A stretch of DNA of 64,000 nucleotides from Cognatishimia activa. Its GTDB lineage: Bacteria; Pseudomonadota; Alphaproteobacteria; Rhodobacterales; Rhodobacteraceae. The notes below the pieces were generated by a model that did no database searches, had not been told where the DNA came from, and was given only the letters and a program-made list of their open reading frames with translations. Both the position numbers and the translations under genes were made by a program. The DNA lies in the NCBI RefSeq assembly GCF_017798205.1, contig NZ_CP060010.1:1860001-1924000 (forward strand). The letters are read 5' to 3'. Shown piece by piece: positions 7,227 through 16,246 of this stretch (within the stretch, counting starts at the first letter, position 1; each line of letters begins with the position of its first letter).

Positions 7227-10200
7227 CTAGGTCTGAAGCTCAATCTTCTGGAAAAGCGGCATTAGATACCAAAGGTTGTTCCCAGGAACTGCGCGGAGCA
7301 TTTGTTTCCGATCCCATTCCGTGAATTGGCCTTTCTCAGCGGCAGCTCTGGAGGCCGCTGCAACACCTTCGCCGACACCCTTGGCAAGTCCCATCGAAGG
7401 ACCAAGCAACCCTTCCAGAGTGCCTCTCGTACGATATCGAGACACTTCTTCCCCCGAGAGAGACAGAGCGCCCCCGAGCAACGCGTTAGCCGGTGCGTGG
7501 ACCTCCATCAACCAACCAGCCAGACCGGAACGATCAAGTGCATCTTCCCATAGAGCGACACCTTCTTTTCTTTCGTATCCTCCCAAATCCGACTTGATGT
7601 GAGAGACCATTACGCTGAGCGCCAACATAGTAACAACCGAGGCAAGCGCATCTCCATCAGCCTTCTGAATGCTGGCTAGAAGGATCCTGTGATAGGCGGA
7701 AAATGCAAAGGTTTTGAACTGAAAGAAGAACTTGCCGGCTTCCGACGAAAACGTCAAAGGGCGATCTTGATTTGGTGTAGGCACCATCAGATCGAACTCG
7801 CGTGTCATAGCGTCATTAAACGCTCGAAAGGCTTCCTTGTCGTCCCAAGCACGCCCCTGAGCCAACCATAGGGTTCCATTGAGGTCACCATGTTTCTGAA
7901 CTTGCTTTGCTATACGATCTGCCATCCAAGGCTCGATTCCGTTTGCAGCAAGGAACCTCGTTTGTTTTTGGGTCGCCTTTCCACTGGCCATTGCTACCGC
8001 AGCTTTAGACATTCTGGACGCGACGAACGCACCGCCTACAGTTTTCCAGCCCGCATTCCACGGAACAATTCCAGCGACGTAGCTAAACGTCCGGCCAATT
8101 TCACCAACAATACGTTCACCGCGCGTCTTGCTGCTAAAAGGATCGACTAAGTTTGCGATCTCCATAGCGCGACCATTGAGGTACCATTCGGCGGCAGCGC
8201 CAAGTTCGCTCGCCTCTTCAAGTCCCAACTTCATCCGTTTCGGGTCGGTCAGTGCGGTAAATGATCCGAACGCGGCCTCGACACCCGCTTCACCTACTAC
8301 CTTTCCCAAATCAGGCATTGCTGAGATTGTGAAGCCTCCAAGAAGCCCTGTGTACGAAAGAGTCCGGGAGACCCGACTTGCTGCGACCCAAACATTCCGT
8401 GGGTCACTAGGGAGCATGTAAGTCCCGCGAATTCTCTCTTTCATCGCAAGAATGTCTCGTCGCGCAGCGTTAGCGTCTCTCTCTACCTGCTTCTTCTTGC
8501 GTGAAGAGCTTGCGGCTTTTGTTAGCCGTGTTTCCTCTTCATTGATTTTTTGAATAGCGCCACTGAGCTCGATGTCTCCAAACTCACGGATAAGTTCAAA
8601 ATCCGGAACAAGAGTTTCAAAGTACCTTGTCATGATCACACGCGCATCCGACTCCAACCAAGGTTCCAGAACCTCGTCCGGCACGTCCAAAACTCGGGTT
8701 CTAGAAGGCTTGCTAAGAACAGCTTGGTAGGCATGTTGCCCTGGCGCAAGTCCGCGGATAGTACGAACCGTTTCCTCAACTTCTGATTTGATTTCTATAT
8801 CGGATTTCGCGGCCAGAAATTCGTCATACTCAATATCGTCCATAGCACGCGACAGGGCGCCAGAGAGGGATTTATCCAGTTCCAGGCGTTGGAGTGCATC
8901 GCTCCGCTTCTTTGCGAACTCTTTCTCCAAGATTGGAAGAATATCATCTGAGGATCCGTCGCCTAGGTGGCGGGTTATTTTTTCCGTGTTGTAGATGCGG
9001 CTTAAGTAGGACCCTGCGTTTTTCACCCGCATGCCCTCGGGGAATATCCCAAGCTCTTCTGCTTCTTTCTTGGTAGGTTCAAAAAGTAGGGTCCGTAGGG
9101 CTGCCGCGGTCTTTTGAACTTGCGAAATAGGATGTTTGTCGTCGCGACGCAGCGCCTTTGCGACTTCCTCCGCAAACTGTGCGCTTGAGAGTTTTCTATC
9201 GTAGCCAAACAAATGAGACCATTTACCGGTTACCGGAGCAGTAAAGTGTCCAACCAGGCCAACCGGCCCGTCCTTTGCGTAATTGGCATAGTTGCGAACG
9301 AATTCCGCGTGCAGTCCGGCGAGTTCGTTGTTCCGGCGAGTTTTGATCCTAGTTTCGACCGGCGCTCGGCCACTTAAAACGTGCTTCCCTGAAGAGTTAA
9401 CTTCGTATTCAAGAATTGGTTCAGCCAAGCGCGCCGACGCTGCTCGAACCGATTGAAAATCGTGGAGCATAGAGCGGAGCAGTGGATCCGTGCCCATAAT
9501 TGGACGACCAACGACAGGTAAGTTTCTAACGGTGCTGAAGAGTTTTTCTTTTCTCAAGCTAAAGTCTTCGGTGTTTTCTGCTGCGCCAACGGATCTAAAG
9601 CTCGAGTCGATATCATGAATGGCTTCGGGGAGCCGCTCTGCGCTATGAGAAGCGGCCTTGAAGGCTTCCGGTGACATTTTACCTACGGCAGCGCCTAGCA
9701 GGCCTCCTAGAAGCACGCCGCCGCCAATTGCATATACTGTCTCCGCACCCGTGCGAGTTTGCTGGGAGGAATGCAGGGCCAGTTCATCGATTGCAATTGC
9801 CGCAGCGTTGGCACCTGACACCGTCATTGCGGTCTTTCCGATGCTGACACCGCCTTTGGCACCTTTAACGACCGCACCACCGGGTAACAACGAAGTCGGA
9901 GAAAGAATAGCCGCGGAAAATCCTGCTAAATTTCCCCATGCGCCTGCTTCATGGATCGCAGTTTTGTCTTCGATTTCACGGTCTATCTGAGCAAGCGCCA
10001 AGGCGGTTTGTTCGGCGTTAGGAGAGTTAGCCAGTCTGTCCGCATAAGGCTCATACTTGGTGCCTTGGACTTCGTCCCATGATCGATATTCTGGATCTCG
10101 ATCAATAGAATGATCAAACGAGAAACCAGTGAGCGCTGAAACAACCGGATTTTCTTGGCGAAATGCTGCTCCCAACACATCCAAACCAGACTGTTGAGTT

Positions 10201-10271
10201 TCCTCACCCAAATCCAGCCCTTCGCGAAGTGCTAATTGACCAGGTTCAACTTCATCGTAAACCAAAGGCAT
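7227..10271 (-). CDS. giant phage internal-virion (DNA-ejection)-type protein
   Basis: 1014 aa, start overlapping the stop of the 918-aa gene (TAATG), so translation is coupled. Glycine/alanine-rich hydrophobic stretches occur near residues 115-200, including GGGVLLGGLLGAAVG. Near the C terminus comes FFFQFKTFAFSAYHRILL followed by a D-x-L-A-S-V hydrophobic helix. That C-terminal pattern (QFK-SF, aromatic, arginine, then a membrane-like helix) is familiar from the largest internal virion proteins of podoviruses, which leave the capsid to build a conduit through the cell envelope. Assignment is from memory of the family pattern. Size and partner gene support it. Confidence 0.6.
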   Translation of the reverse strand: MPLVYDEVEPGQLALREGLDLGEETQQSGLDVLGAAFRQENPVVSALTGFSFDHSIDRDPEYRSWDEVQGTKYEPYADRLANSPNAEQTALALAQIDREIEDKTAIHEAGAWGNLAGFSAAILSPTSLLPGGAVVKGAKGGVSIGKTAMTVSGANAAAIAIDELALHSSQQTRTGAETVYAIGGGVLLGGLLGAAVGKMSPEAFKAASHSAERLPEAIHDIDSSFRSVGAAENTEDFSLRKEKLFSTVRNLPVVGRPIMGTDPLLRSMLHDFQSVRAASARLAEPILEYEVNSSGKHVLSGRAPVETRIKTRRNNELAGLHAEFVRNYANYAKDGPVGLVGHFTAPVTGKWSHLFGYDRKLSSAQFAEEVAKALRRDDKHPISQVQKTAAALRTLLFEPTKKEAEELGIFPEGMRVKNAGSYLSRIYNTEKITRHLGDGSSDDILPILEKEFAKKRSDALQRLELDKSLSGALSRAMDDIEYDEFLAAKSDIEIKSEVEETVRTIRGLAPGQHAYQAVLSKPSRTRVLDVPDEVLEPWLESDARVIMTRYFETLVPDFELIREFGDIELSGAIQKINEEETRLTKAASSSRKKKQVERDANAARRDILAMKERIRGTYMLPSDPRNVWVAASRVSRTLSYTGLLGGFTISAMPDLGKVVGEAGVEAAFGSFTALTDPKRMKLGLEEASELGAAAEWYLNGRAMEIANLVDPFSSKTRGERIVGEIGRTFSYVAGIVPWNAGWKTVGGAFVASRMSKAAVAMASGKATQKQTRFLAANGIEPWMADRIAKQVQKHGDLNGTLWLAQGRAWDDKEAFRAFNDAMTREFDLMVPTPNQDRPLTFSSEAGKFFFQFKTFAFSAYHRILLASIQKADGDALASVVTMLALSVMVSHIKSDLGGYERKEGVALWEDALDRSGLAGWLMEVHAPANALLGGALSLSGEEVSRYRTRGTLEGLLGPSMGLAKGVGEGVAAASRAAAEKGQFTEWDRKQMLRAVPGNNLWYLMPLFQKIELQT

Positions 10272-13027
10272 TAGTTTGCTTTCCTTTCAAATCGATCAAT
10301 CTCAGTTTTAGGATTGAACAAGCCAGGGTTGGCACGCATGTAGCGGCGCCCCATGGCGTGCATCGCCCGGTTTTGGTTTTGCAGTGTGCTGTTAACCGGT
10401 GGGTGAGGTGCCAACGATGGATCGAAAGTAAAGCGAGCCGGAAGCAAGTTCAGGACATCATCGAACAAGTAATACAGCTGATAGCTCGGCGGCTCTCCCC
10501 GGCTCACCTGGGCGTTGGTTCGGTCGTCTGAAACCAGGTAAATATGTTTCGCCGAGATCCGGTTTTCTGTCTCGCTCCTGCCTGTGAGCACAGCCGGCAG
10601 GTCATCTTCCTCGAGATTGTCCCCAAAGACAAAATGACTGATCTCGTCTTCCAACTGCTGCGTCATCCACTCGTGCGACCCGTCAATCTTATCCCAATGC
10701 TTCTGCGGGGGATGCCTCATAATTCTAAGAGGACCCGAGACCTCGTTCACGCCATAGGACCGGTCAAAGTAGTCAAGCGTTCGAGCGACCGAGCGATCAA
10801 CATCTCCGGTAAGTTCAAACTCATCGATGAACACTAAACGAAACGTTGCCAGTAGTTCGGCCTCTTGATGGAAAGGCACGAGAGCTTTGACGTTTTCCTC
10901 TTCCGCTCGCCCCAACCGGGGCGACGAGAATACCGACGTGTCGAAATGGTCAATCAATGTGTTTAGTTTCAGTTTGCCTGCATGTTTTTTTGCCGCCTCG
11001 GAAATATTCTTCGGGACATTTTCTCGGTTCTCAACAATTCGCATACCAGCTTCAGTAGGGCTCATGACTTTCGCGTACCGGCGATAGTCAGTTGCTTCTC
11101 TTTCGATTTGCCGACTGCCCTCGTAGCTTGAAAATGCGCCTGAGGTTTGTTCGTCCAATAGATTGAACAACTCAAGAGCATGTCCCACTTTCTCCGGATC
11201 AGAGGACTGAACGCCAGCAAACAAAGCATCCGCAAATGACCTTGGCGCAAAGCCGGTTCTTTTCGCTAGTGAAGCTGCCAATGCCACGTATTCAGGCTTT
11301 GAAATCGGGTTCTCTTTGCCAATTTGCGAAAGGTAAAGTTCATCAAGCTGAGTTTTTTGCTTCGAATTCCTTGCATTCCAGTGAACTGACTCATCATCGA
11401 GGTCGAATATCGTTTGCTGGATCTGGAGTTGCGCTTTCCGTGATGCATGAAGTTTGTTCGCCAAGGAAATTTGATCCGCATCCGAAAGATCATGGTTCTC
11501 AAAAATCTCTTGTTCGGTCAGAGAAATGTCGCCGTTTTCAATTCTGCTTGCATATTCCTCCGCGGCGGCTTCCTCCTGGCGACCACGCGAAAGGCGCACA
11601 TCATTTAGTGCCTTAGTCGCCATACTCCGAAGTTCGATGTCATCGATATGGTCAATAAATTCTCGGCTGGCAGAGATATCACGAGCTTTCAAAGTCATCT
11701 TGCGCGCGGCCCAGTTTTGGACGTCGCGCACGGTCATACCGCTGAGGAACGGGTTGGCCTTGATCACCGAGGCTTCAACAACCTCGGAAACCAAAGTGCC
11801 TGCTTCCTGCTTTAGGACTTCAATTGCACCCCCAGCACCAAAGAAATGAGCTAGGTATTCTGTTGCGTGATTGACAGGAAGATCGGCTGCACGCAACGCG
11901 TCTTGGTTTTCACGACGAAAGTGGGCAAACATCTCGGAGGACTTTGCCCGATCCGCTCGCAAAGCAAGAAGTTCGGTATCAGTCAGTCCTTTCGCCCATT
12001 CTGGCTTGTGGCGTTTAACTAGGGCCTTCCACGTACCTTTCAGAAATTGATGTGGCCCTAACGCCGTGGAGTTCGGGTTCTGAGCAGTGTTTCTCCCAGC
12101 ACTCTCTGCGTGGATGATGCGGCCTTCGTAGCTGTCGTTTGAAAGACTTTCTGCCAATCCGTTCGCTTCTACTTGCTTCAATCGTCCTTGCGCAGCGATG
12201 TCGAGTTTAACCCTTTCCGTCGCAGCAATGTCAGCGTCATTTAACAACTTATCTAGTTCGTCTTTCTCGGCTTGGGACAAGTCTGATCGACCGATCAATT
12301 GCCCCAACCGCAAGCGAACAAGGTCTATTTTGGCGGCTCCGCGCAATTTCCGCAGGTATAGTTCGGCTTCAGCGGGAGTTTCCCGGATCCAAGCTGTGGT
12401 GGCCCGAAACTCAGTAATCCGTTCCAACTCCTGATACTTTGCTTGTGCGGCTTCACCGTCGCCCTGAACTACTAAGTTCGCGTAGTCTTGCGCCAATAGA
12501 TCACGCTGCGCAGCAGTTTGCTGATCCGCTTCGCGCTGATCTCGCACCGTGCTTTGTCGGTTCAGGCCATTGAAGCGGCTGGATGCTTCCCTTTCAGCTG
12601 CAAGAACAATCTCGTCTTTTAAGACTGCATCGATACCTTCTTCCGATTTCAGGGACTGAATGTAGAGACCCGACGCTTCCTTGAACCCGGCGGGGTCAAA
12701 CTCATACTTGGCCGCCAACTCGCTCATGTTGGTTTGAAGATCGATGGAACGGGTAGCGAGGAATTTCGCCTTAGCGGCAACGTTGTGTGCTTCACCAAGT
12801 TCCCCACTGAGTGGGCCCTTTAGGTCGACCTTCAGCTTGCCATCGACGTCCCGGTACAAAGCGTTCAATCCATTTTCGCGCGCTTGGTCGATTGCCGCCG
12901 GCTTTACGAAGTCTGCACCCGCTTTTGCAGCGTTTGCGAGAGCGGCCCAGCCGTCCCCAGCTTTGGGTACATGAACAGCGACTTGTGAAACGGCTCCTCG
13001 GCGGATGATTTCTGGAACACGTGCCAT
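10271..13027 (-). CDS. phage virion protein with lytic transglycosylase domain
   Basis: 918 aa, mostly charged and helical. Residues about 303-415 are a soluble-lytic-transglycosylase-like domain: IIHAESAGRN with catalytic Glu308, then STALGPHQFLKGTW, and a later HATEYLAHFFGAGGA segment. In podoviruses such a domain sits in an ejected internal virion protein and opens the peptidoglycan for DNA entry. The downstream 1014-aa partner is translationally coupled. The gene lies between the replication-like gene and the second giant gene in one leftward operon. No capsid or portal genes accompany it. Confidence 0.7.
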   Translation of the reverse strand: MARVPEIIRRGAVSQVAVHVPKAGDGWAALANAAKAGADFVKPAAIDQARENGLNALYRDVDGKLKVDLKGPLSGELGEAHNVAAKAKFLATRSIDLQTNMSELAAKYEFDPAGFKEASGLYIQSLKSEEGIDAVLKDEIVLAAEREASSRFNGLNRQSTVRDQREADQQTAAQRDLLAQDYANLVVQGDGEAAQAKYQELERITEFRATTAWIRETPAEAELYLRKLRGAAKIDLVRLRLGQLIGRSDLSQAEKDELDKLLNDADIAATERVKLDIAAQGRLKQVEANGLAESLSNDSYEGRIIHAESAGRNTAQNPNSTALGPHQFLKGTWKALVKRHKPEWAKGLTDTELLALRADRAKSSEMFAHFRRENQDALRAADLPVNHATEYLAHFFGAGGAIEVLKQEAGTLVSEVVEASVIKANPFLSGMTVRDVQNWAARKMTLKARDISASREFIDHIDDIELRSMATKALNDVRLSRGRQEEAAAEEYASRIENGDISLTEQEIFENHDLSDADQISLANKLHASRKAQLQIQQTIFDLDDESVHWNARNSKQKTQLDELYLSQIGKENPISKPEYVALAASLAKRTGFAPRSFADALFAGVQSSDPEKVGHALELFNLLDEQTSGAFSSYEGSRQIEREATDYRRYAKVMSPTEAGMRIVENRENVPKNISEAAKKHAGKLKLNTLIDHFDTSVFSSPRLGRAEEENVKALVPFHQEAELLATFRLVFIDEFELTGDVDRSVARTLDYFDRSYGVNEVSGPLRIMRHPPQKHWDKIDGSHEWMTQQLEDEISHFVFGDNLEEDDLPAVLTGRSETENRISAKHIYLVSDDRTNAQVSRGEPPSYQLYYLFDDVLNLLPARFTFDPSLAPHPPVNSTLQNQNRAMHAMGRRYMRANPGLFNPKTEIDRFERKAN

Positions 13028-13083
13028 TGATAGAGCTCCTCGTTCGTTTCTATCCCGCCATGGGTTTATGGTAGGATAAGGTT

Positions 13084-13221
13084 GTCTTTATTTTGGAGAC
13101 AGCAGTTGTCCCAAATAGCTCGAAAACATCTTTGTTTTGATGATTGACTATCTTCTTTTTTGAGACGCAGAATTTGTGAACGTCTTTAATTCGACGATTG
13201 CATCGTCTTCGATTTGAAGAT
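13084..13221. repeat. five iteron-like 17-bp repeats (candidate origin)
   Basis: Five copies start at 13084, 13128, 13150, 13182 and 13205. The consensus is RTCTTYNWTTTGRNGAY, with T2, C3, T4, T5, T9, T10, G15 and A16 in all copies. Start-to-start distances of 44, 22, 32 and 23 are near multiples of the helical turn, so the copies face the same side of the DNA. They straddle the 3' end of the replication-like gene and the gap before the giant virion gene. Three copies lie mostly or wholly outside the gene, so coding constraint cannot explain them. Origin or activator-binding function is inferred. Confidence 0.5.
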
Positions 13222-13678
13222 GGGTTTTCGCTTTTCCGTTTTTCCCAGATGGGTTGTTTGCACGGGCTTTCAGAACCGGGAAATCCTGACCATTCGCCCA
13301 TTCACGATAGAGTTTTCTTCCAGTAATGTTTGGGCTGTGTGGCAGCGGAAGCTCCGTGATTTCATACTCGGGCGTTTTTGGTGTTCCGTGGACACCAAGT
13401 GATCCCATTTTCCTAAGCACCAGAAAGCCTTTGGCTTGAAGGTCATGAAATGCATTCATCGCTGTGTTGTCGGCCACTCCAATTCTCTCGGCAGCCTGGC
13501 GGACACTAAGTTCTATCTTGCCATTGTTGTTATGTTTCGGACCGCGCCATTCCAGTTTGACCCAAGGATATAAGGCCTGAGCCGATGTCGAAAGGGCCCG
13601 CCACGCAGGCTCTTCCATCATGTTTCGGACCAATTTTGTGAAGTGTTCGCCACGAGTTTCTTTGCCGGGTTTTGGCAT
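13148..13678 (-). CDS. winged-helix replication-initiator-like protein
   Basis: 176 aa from the ATG at 13678, which has GGAGG seven bases upstream; the longer frame upstream is unsupported. The N-terminal part (EEPAWRALSTSAQALYPWVKLEW) followed by GKIELSVRQAAERIGVADNTA and a helix ending in LQAKGFLVLRK is the fold used by many plasmid and phage replication proteins and by island regulators. The iteron-like repeats begin in its last codons, which supports a replication role. It sits between the excisionase-like gene and the giant virion genes. Confidence 0.55.
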   Translation of the reverse strand: MPKPGKETRGEHFTKLVRNMMEEPAWRALSTSAQALYPWVKLEWRGPKHNNNGKIELSVRQAAERIGVADNTAMNAFHDLQAKGFLVLRKMGSLGVHGTPKTPEYEITELPLPHSPNITGRKLYREWANGQDFPVLKARANNPSGKNGKAKTHLQIEDDAIVELKTFTNSASQKRR

Positions 13679-13718
13679 GATGCCTCCAATATATTTTTCT
13701 TGTGTTTGGGTTGGGAAA

Positions 13719-13916
13719 CTATGAGGCGTTTGGTTGGACACGGCGTTCTTGCAACCATTCCAACACATCTGCGCCTTTGTATAAGACGCGGCTTCCTGAC
13801 TTTATGTAAGCGGGGCCTTTTCCTGCGCTCCGCCACTTGGCAAGTGTTTGTTTGGCGGCAACGGTATTTAGCTCGGGCGCGCAAGGCGAGTAGAAACGGT
13901 CTGCTTCGATATTCAT
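13719..13916 (-). CDS. excisionase/AlpA-like helix-turn-helix protein
   Basis: 65 aa. Residues 15-58 (ELNTVAAKQTLAKWRSAGKGPAYIK, then SRVLYKGADVLEWLQERR) match the MerR-like winged helix of excisionases and AlpA regulators, with the typical G-R-V-x-Y turn and closing W. First gene of the leftward run that continues into the replication-like and virion genes. A good RBS (GAGGAG) precedes the ATG. Likely excision factor or operon activator. Confidence 0.7.
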   Translation of the reverse strand: MNIEADRFYSPCAPELNTVAAKQTLAKWRSAGKGPAYIKSGSRVLYKGADVLEWLQERRVQPNAS

Positions 13917-13999
13917 TGGGTACTCCTCGTATAGTCCAACCCGTTCAGGGTATGACGAGGAATGTTTGAGAATAACCTATTCGGGAAAAGCCAAATTAG

Positions 14000-14027
14000 T
14001 TTCGGAAATTCAAATTAATTTCCGAAA
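14000..14027. promoter_or_regulatory. 11-bp inverted repeat, candidate operator
   Basis: TTTCGGAAATT and AATTTCCGAAA form a perfect 11-bp inverted repeat with a 6-bp spacer, just downstream of the 301-aa gene and about 85 bp upstream of the excisionase-like ORF. No T-run follows on either strand, so an operator for an island regulator is more likely than a terminator. Confidence 0.45.
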
Positions 14028-14032
14028 ACAAA

Positions 14033-14938
14033 CTACTTGGCCGGATTGTAGATCTGGCGAAACAACTCGCCCATTCGATCGTGCAAGGTCGTCGCCCCGA
14101 CTGTCGCCCCATAAGTTTCTTCTATGTAACAGCGAGTAAGATATACAGCGTCTTTCCTGTTAGCGGGGCGGTTTCCGGCTTCGACCAAGGCTAAGAGCCA
14201 ACTTTGCACCTCCGCCCAATCGCATGCTGGTGGGCGACCAACTGGCCTTACGTCTTCTGTAACGTCAGATCCAAAGTAGTTTTCTCCAACTCTAGACACA
14301 GAAACCCTTTTTCTCTCGGTGCGGTGGAACAAGGGGATATGTTTAGTTTTGATCCTCAAGTTCTGAAACGAGGTGGTGTCGAATTTGATTTTGTTTTCGT
14401 CCCATTTAAGGTCTAGCGGAACAAAGGCCGGGCAAATACACGAATAACCTTGGAGTCTTTCTAGATTGTCTGCATCAAGGCTTGGAAGATTTTTAACTTC
14501 CACTAGCGCTTCGTCTGAGATGCCCTCGATCACTATTTCTCTTTGCAGCATCTTCGTGAAAACGCTCTCCCACGCGGAGTTTAGGCACTGCACATTTCTT
14601 AAGTTAATTTCATCATTGATACCGTCAGCGACCCTGCGCCAATAGAATTCATGTTCTTTTGGTATTTTTATTTGTGATGAAATTGATCTGTAAATATCCC
14701 GCATTGCGATCCCATTGAGTTCCAGCTCGTTTTCGCTTGGAAAGTTCTCGAAGGGAGATTCTGGAAAGCAAGCCCAAGGATCAGGGGCCAATGGGTCAAA
14801 TCTTCCATCAAGGTCCTCATCGTCGCCATCAATACCGCCTCCGATTTGTTCTGGAATACGCCCGTATGCGACCCATTCAACAAACTCAGACAAAAAGCAG
14901 TATTCGGGAACTCTAACCTCTTTGAGGTATACCGTCAT
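14033..14938 (-). CDS. hypothetical protein coupled to the integrase
   Basis: 301 aa. The start codon overlaps the integrase stop (ATGA), so the two are made together. The N terminus is acidic (GGGIDGDDEDLDG). The C-terminal 80 residues begin with an AT-hook-like VRPVGRPP and continue into a helical region (WAEVQSWLLALVEAGN, ATTLHDRMGELFRQIY) that could bind DNA. I do not recognise the family. The context suggests a role in integration, excision or control of the island. Confidence 0.6.
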   Translation of the reverse strand: MTVYLKEVRVPEYCFLSEFVEWVAYGRIPEQIGGGIDGDDEDLDGRFDPLAPDPWACFPESPFENFPSENELELNGIAMRDIYRSISSQIKIPKEHEFYWRRVADGINDEINLRNVQCLNSAWESVFTKMLQREIVIEGISDEALVEVKNLPSLDADNLERLQGYSCICPAFVPLDLKWDENKIKFDTTSFQNLRIKTKHIPLFHRTERKRVSVSRVGENYFGSDVTEDVRPVGRPPACDWAEVQSWLLALVEAGNRPANRKDAVYLTRCYIEETYGATVGATTLHDRMGELFRQIYNPAK

Positions 14939-16119
14939 ATCTCGCGAGCCTGCTGATTTGAAAAAGTAATCAAAGCATTTTCTCGATTGGGATTAGGAGC
15001 GATGGATGAAGCGAGGACTTCCAGTGCCTCGCGTTTCTCGTGCCTGTATTCCGACAAATCATAGGTGGCCGTGATTGTTGAATCGGAGTGGCCAAGCACC
15101 TTTGCTGCAACAAAGCGCGAGACTTTGCCGGTTTCGTTTCCACTGGTCATGATAGTAGTGGCGGTTCGACGAATGTCGTGAAAACGCCATCCGGAAGTTG
15201 ATGTTTCACTTTGAAGGCTCTTGAGGAGTTTTGACCCTGGCCAGATGGGCTTGTCTTGAATGCTGGAAAATATGAAGTCGCACTTTCTTGGTTGCTTCGA
15301 TATGAGTTCCGCCATCGCCTTGCTAAGCGGTACTTCGTGTGCCTTGGCGCTATCTCTCTTTGTGGCCTTCATCTTTTCTCGAGGAATAACCCAAACGTCT
15401 CCTCGAATTTCCTCCCATCGGATTTGAGCTACATTCGAAAGGCGTTGCGCGGACAGCATCAACAATTGAATGAAAGGACCAAAGGGATATGGTCTCGATT
15501 GCGCCGCCGTCCACAGAGCGGTCCACTCGTCATCAGATAGAACTCGATCACGTGTTTGAGCTTTAGCGCCGACTTTCAGACCAATCCAAGGGTTTGCTTC
15601 AATCCATTGTTCATCAGCAGCCCAAGAAAACATTGGGCGCAAATAACGCACAACTGCCGCTGCTCGTAGTGGGGAAGACTGTTGGGCTACGTGTTTTCTT
15701 AAGTCTAGGCCGTGGTGAATGCTGACGTCAGTAGTGCGAACATGCCCAAGTCTGTCCCTAGCCCAAATATCCCAAACCGATTGTACATCATGCCAGGATC
15801 GCATCTCAGAAGAACGGGCTGTTTTGTAGCCTTCGAAGATATCTGCCACTGTTCGGGGATTTTCTTCTACCACATGAAGAAGTGCTTTTTCCTTGGCAGC
15901 ATCTGCCTTAATACGGGCTTCCTTAACCGAAACAGTTGGGAAGGTGCCTAGTCGCTCTCGAGTACGCTTGCCTCCCCGGCTTACAATTACCTCCCAAACC
16001 TTTAAGCCTTTCTTTCCCACGCGCAATATCAGCCCGCGAACCAGCTCATCGCGCACCTCATAGCCTCTATCGGTTGGCTTAAGATCACTTGCCTTGCGTT
16101 CTGTAAGTCTGATCTTCAT
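14935..16119 (-). CDS. tyrosine-type site-specific integrase
   Basis: 394 aa, P4/CP4-57-like. The N-terminal arm-binding region (RLTERKASDLKPTDRGYEVRD, DUF4102-like) is followed by a core-binding helical domain and the catalytic domain. The active-site residues are visible: Arg in SAQRLSNVAQIRW, the HxxR of FHDIRRTATT, then LGHS and the nucleophile Tyr in ATYDLSEY. It recombines attP with the tRNA-Trp attB. It reads away from attR, which lies about 130 bp upstream of its start. The TTTGTGCG repeats sit immediately before the ATG. Confidence 0.95.
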   Translation of the reverse strand: MKIRLTERKASDLKPTDRGYEVRDELVRGLILRVGKKGLKVWEVIVSRGGKRTRERLGTFPTVSVKEARIKADAAKEKALLHVVEENPRTVADIFEGYKTARSSEMRSWHDVQSVWDIWARDRLGHVRTTDVSIHHGLDLRKHVAQQSSPLRAAAVVRYLRPMFSWAADEQWIEANPWIGLKVGAKAQTRDRVLSDDEWTALWTAAQSRPYPFGPFIQLLMLSAQRLSNVAQIRWEEIRGDVWVIPREKMKATKRDSAKAHEVPLSKAMAELISKQPRKCDFIFSSIQDKPIWPGSKLLKSLQSETSTSGWRFHDIRRTATTIMTSGNETGKVSRFVAAKVLGHSDSTITATYDLSEYRHEKREALEVLASSIAPNPNRENALITFSNQQAREI

Positions 16120-16147
16120 TTTGTGCGTTTCTTGTGCGTTTTGTGCG
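16120..16147 (+). repeat. TTTGTGCG repeats near attR (candidate integrase arm sites)
   Basis: TTTGTGCG at 16120 and 16140, with CTTGTGCG at 16131 between them, directly upstream of the integrase start. The octamer is shared with the attL side (1928-1947). Because it abuts the integrase ATG, autoregulation of the gene is also possible. Confidence 0.45.
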
Positions 16148-16246
16148 TTATCCAGAAATTTCTCTAACGATACCTATATATCTAAAGTCAGCTATTACAA
16201 ACGAATAGGTATCATTGGAAATGTCCTGACATTACTGACCCACGAA

